Assembly: GCA_013350335.1 (NCBI GenBank)
Contig: CM023542.1
Coordinates: 868,001-932,000, forward strand
Direction of reading: 5' to 3'
Origin: Chimonanthus salicifolius
Taxonomy: Eukaryota; Streptophyta; Magnoliopsida; Laurales; Calycanthaceae
Length of the DNA: 64,000 nt
Position 1 is the first letter of the stretch; each line of letters starts with the position of its first letter. Below the pieces are notes generated by a model. That model was not told the origin of the DNA, ran no database searches, and saw only the letters and a program-made list of their open reading frames with translations. Shown piece after piece: positions 61,832-64,000 of the stretch. The position numbers were made by a program, and so were the translations under genes.

Positions 61832-62164
61832 CTTTAACTGATGTAGTCCCCGGAAATTCAACTGATTGTAGGAAACCCGTGTCCATATTCGTTAAGGTAT
61901 AGAGACTTTTTCTTTTCTTTTCTTTTAAGGACTATAAATTAATTTTGAGTTAGACCAGACATGAATTGGTGGTGTGTAAAATTTTACTCCATCAAATTAT
62001 TTTATTTTAAAATTTGATGTTTTAGGAGATATACTATAAAGCTTTAAAGACTGAACCAGAGAGTTTCTGCAACATCCTCTTTAATATATTCTAACAAACA
62101 CTACGAGTAGGGTTGAAACTCGAGCAGATTAATTTAGAATTTAAATAAACTCAATTCAATCCAT

Positions 62165-62232
62165 ATAAAAAATTATTGAGTTTGATCTGATCCGATCCGA
62201 TCCGATCCAATCCGATCCGATCCAATCCGAGT
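62165..62232. repeat. (GATCC)n pentanucleotide microsatellite
   Basis: Repeated GATCCGATCCGATCCAATCC-type units, followed by GGCCCGACCC-type imperfect repeats to about 62290. Non-coding. Confidence 0.7.
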
Positions 62233-62776
62233 TGTTGGCCTGACCTGTTCAACCCAACATGACCCAAGTAGTCGGCCCGACCCAGCTCAAGTTGCTGGCT
62301 CGACAGCTCTACCCATTTTTAGTCCTTGAAGAAAAAAAATAGTAGATTTTTTATTTTTCTTGAAACTCGTTTTAAATCAAGTCGCGTTAATTTTAAATTT
62401 CTGAGCCTACTCCGACCTGAATTTCATGAGGCTTTTTTTCCAAACTGGTCGGATCCTAAATTTACAAATACATGATCCAACCCACTGATTTCTCATATTG
62501 GATCATGCGAATTGAGTTAAAACCGGGCCCAAGTTTTACCCCTATATTAAAGACTTAGATGGATGACAAAAATGTCCATTTCAACCCCACTGAAAAGTTA
62601 TTTTACAGCTATCACATGTGACACTCCTCGTTCTAGCTTTCCTTTCTAGATCACATAAAAACCTACAAGTAAACCTTTGTTAGGGTCTTTATTCTAGCAG
62701 ACACTTTAGATGTTATTAATAATTACACAACTTTGAGAAATTGTCATTTTGTGAAAGTGGGTCTGGTAGTTGGTGA

Positions 62777-63383
62777 CTAAGGTTTAAATATCGGCCGATA
62801 CATATCGTATCGGCCGATATATATCGGTTTTTTAAAACCTTGAAATATCGGCCGATACGATAAGTATCGGCCGTACAGTTGGAATATCGGCCGATATGGG
62901 CGATAAACGGTCCCCAATATCGGCCCTAATATCGGCCGATATTCGAAAATATCGGTATTTTAAAAAAAAGAAAAAATTTAAAACACCGATACGGTTTTTC
63001 GCGGTTTTTACACTGTTTTTCGCGGTTTTTCGCGGTTTTCCGCGGTTTCCCGGGGTTTTCCGCGGTTTACGGTTCTCAGGGGTATTCGCGGTTTTTCGCG
63101 GTTTTCACGGTTTTCCGCGGTTTTCCACGGTTTTCTGCGGTTCAGGGTTTACGGTTCTGAGGGTGTCCACGGTTTTTTGCGGTTTTTTGCGGTTTTGTCA
63201 CGGTTCACCACTATTCATCACGGTTTTTTGCGGTTTTTTCACGGTTCCGATATCGGAGGAGAGAGAAAATGTCGATATCGGTATGAGAGATAAAATTATC
63301 GGCCGATATGTCGTCCGTATCGGATATCGGCCGATATTTACATATCGGCCGATATATCGGCCGAGCCGATTTTTTGACCCCTG
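62777..63383. mobile_element. TATCGGCCGATA-family hAT-like MITE, 607-bp copy
   Basis: Flanked by perfect 8-bp duplications GTTGGTGA (62769-62776, 63384-63391). The right end TTTTTTGACCCCTG matches the CAGGGGTCAAAA terminus of the family; the left end is diverged. Outer parts are dense in TATCGGCCGATA palindromes. The core (62990-63250) is a minisatellite of CGCGGTTTTT and CACGGTTTTC-type units of about 10-12 bp. Long open frames across it (for example 62896-63513) read as Phe/Val/Arg-rich repeats and are not genes. Confidence 0.8.
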
Positions 63384-63391
63384 GTTGGTGA

Positions 63392-64000
63392 TAGAATGGA
63401 TTAGATGGAAGCATAGCCATGGTTTTCTTGAATTTGCTCTGACAGGAAAGTTGGACAATTTGTCCAAAACTGGTGCATTAGGTTGCATACCCATTGGACA
63501 ATTGGACCATTAAATGGTTGGTGAAGAGTGGATTAGAATTTAGATTGATTCACTTACTACCTTATCAATCTCTTTTTTGAATTTCATTAAGATCAACACT
63601 TTAATATTACAAAGTGGGTAGAATTTGGATAAAGTTTCAAAAAAAAATAATGTAATTTTAGTGATGTAACATCATTTTCATTAATGATTGTAACAGTAAG
63701 AGTTTCTTTTTCTTTTAAATAAACATCTTTGTAGAGAATCCAAATATTGGTGGGGGATTTGTACCTACCAACTGTCCATTAAAAAAAGAATTTTTTTTAG
63801 TTGTTATTAGTCCTTCATTTAAAGGAAAAAAAAATGATTGAAACAAAAATCACACCTTTTTTTAATTGAACTTGTCAATCATGTAGTCACCAACAAAGAG
63901 CCACCCTTATGTTCTAATTATTAAAAAAAAGGAAAACTTTTTAAATATTAAAGTGGGTCACATCTTTTTCTCTGAAATGTGAAGAAAATAACTAAGGGAT
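63392..64000. other. Intergenic sequence to window end
   Basis: AT-rich, no supportable feature. Confidence 0.4.

Noticed and set aside
62896..63513. 205-codon plus-strand frame, Phe/Val/Arg-rich
   Set aside because: It covers the CGCGGTTTTT minisatellite and crosses the MITE border; composition is explained by the repeat.

Overview
This window is AT-rich nuclear DNA from a flowering plant. The evidence is spliced genes with plant GT-AG introns, plant-specific protein families, telo-box and TATA promoter motifs, and dense transposon debris (RTE-type LINEs, tRNA-derived SINEs, MITEs and a Ty3-like LTR fragment). The sequence alone does not fix the family or species.

Four protein-coding genes can be supported, and their exon joins were worked out by hand. 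(1) 7885-11349, + strand: an eight-exon CCCH zinc-finger plus RRM protein of 628 aa. (2) 19837-32909, + strand: Golgi alpha-mannosidase II (GH38) of 1165 aa in four exons, one of only 33 nt, spread over 13 kb by transposon-filled introns. (3) 43267-44232, + strand: a single-exon DUF716/TMEM45-family membrane protein of 321 aa. (4) 57467-52690, - strand: a four-exon TORTIFOLIA1-like (SPIRAL2-like) microtubule-associated HEAT-repeat protein of 635 aa. They are unrelated in function (RNA binding, N-glycan processing, membrane protein, cortical microtubules). There is no operon and no sign of co-regulation.

Layout: 1-7.7 kb holds decayed LINE and SINE sequence and AT-rich filler. At 7.8-11.4 kb is the CCCH/RRM gene. 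At 12.1-13.6 kb is a 1.5-kb foldback transposon packed with ATTCGAAT palindromes. At 14.2-15.0 kb are two small MITE-type elements. The stretch 15-19.3 kb is mostly retroelement-like and low-complexity filler. The mannosidase gene fills 19.3-32.9 kb, preceded by a diverged tandem repeat in its leader and carrying a PIF/Harbinger-like element with an internal minisatellite in intron 2. At 33.5 kb is a small hAT-like MITE. The stretch 34.7-40.7 kb is an array of about 620-bp tandem repeats interrupted by a rearranged LTR retroelement whose U3 is rich in heat-shock-element-like motifs. At 41.9 kb is another hAT-like MITE. The TMEM45-family gene lies at 43.3-44.2 kb and an RTE LINE fragment at 45.2-46.2 kb. 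The TORTIFOLIA1-like gene lies at 52.7-57.9 kb. After that comes intergenic filler with a Stowaway MITE (60.9 kb) and two more copies of the hAT-like family (61.7 and 62.8 kb).

The most interesting signals are in the repeats, not the genes. One is a dispersed MITE family built from TATCGGCCGATA palindromes, with four copies each bounded by a recognisable 8-bp target duplication. Others are the ATTCGAAT foldback element with a 9-bp target duplication, the inverted-LTR composite with heat-shock-like motifs, and the repeated start-codon segment ahead of the mannosidase. No new multi-gene system is present that I can support.
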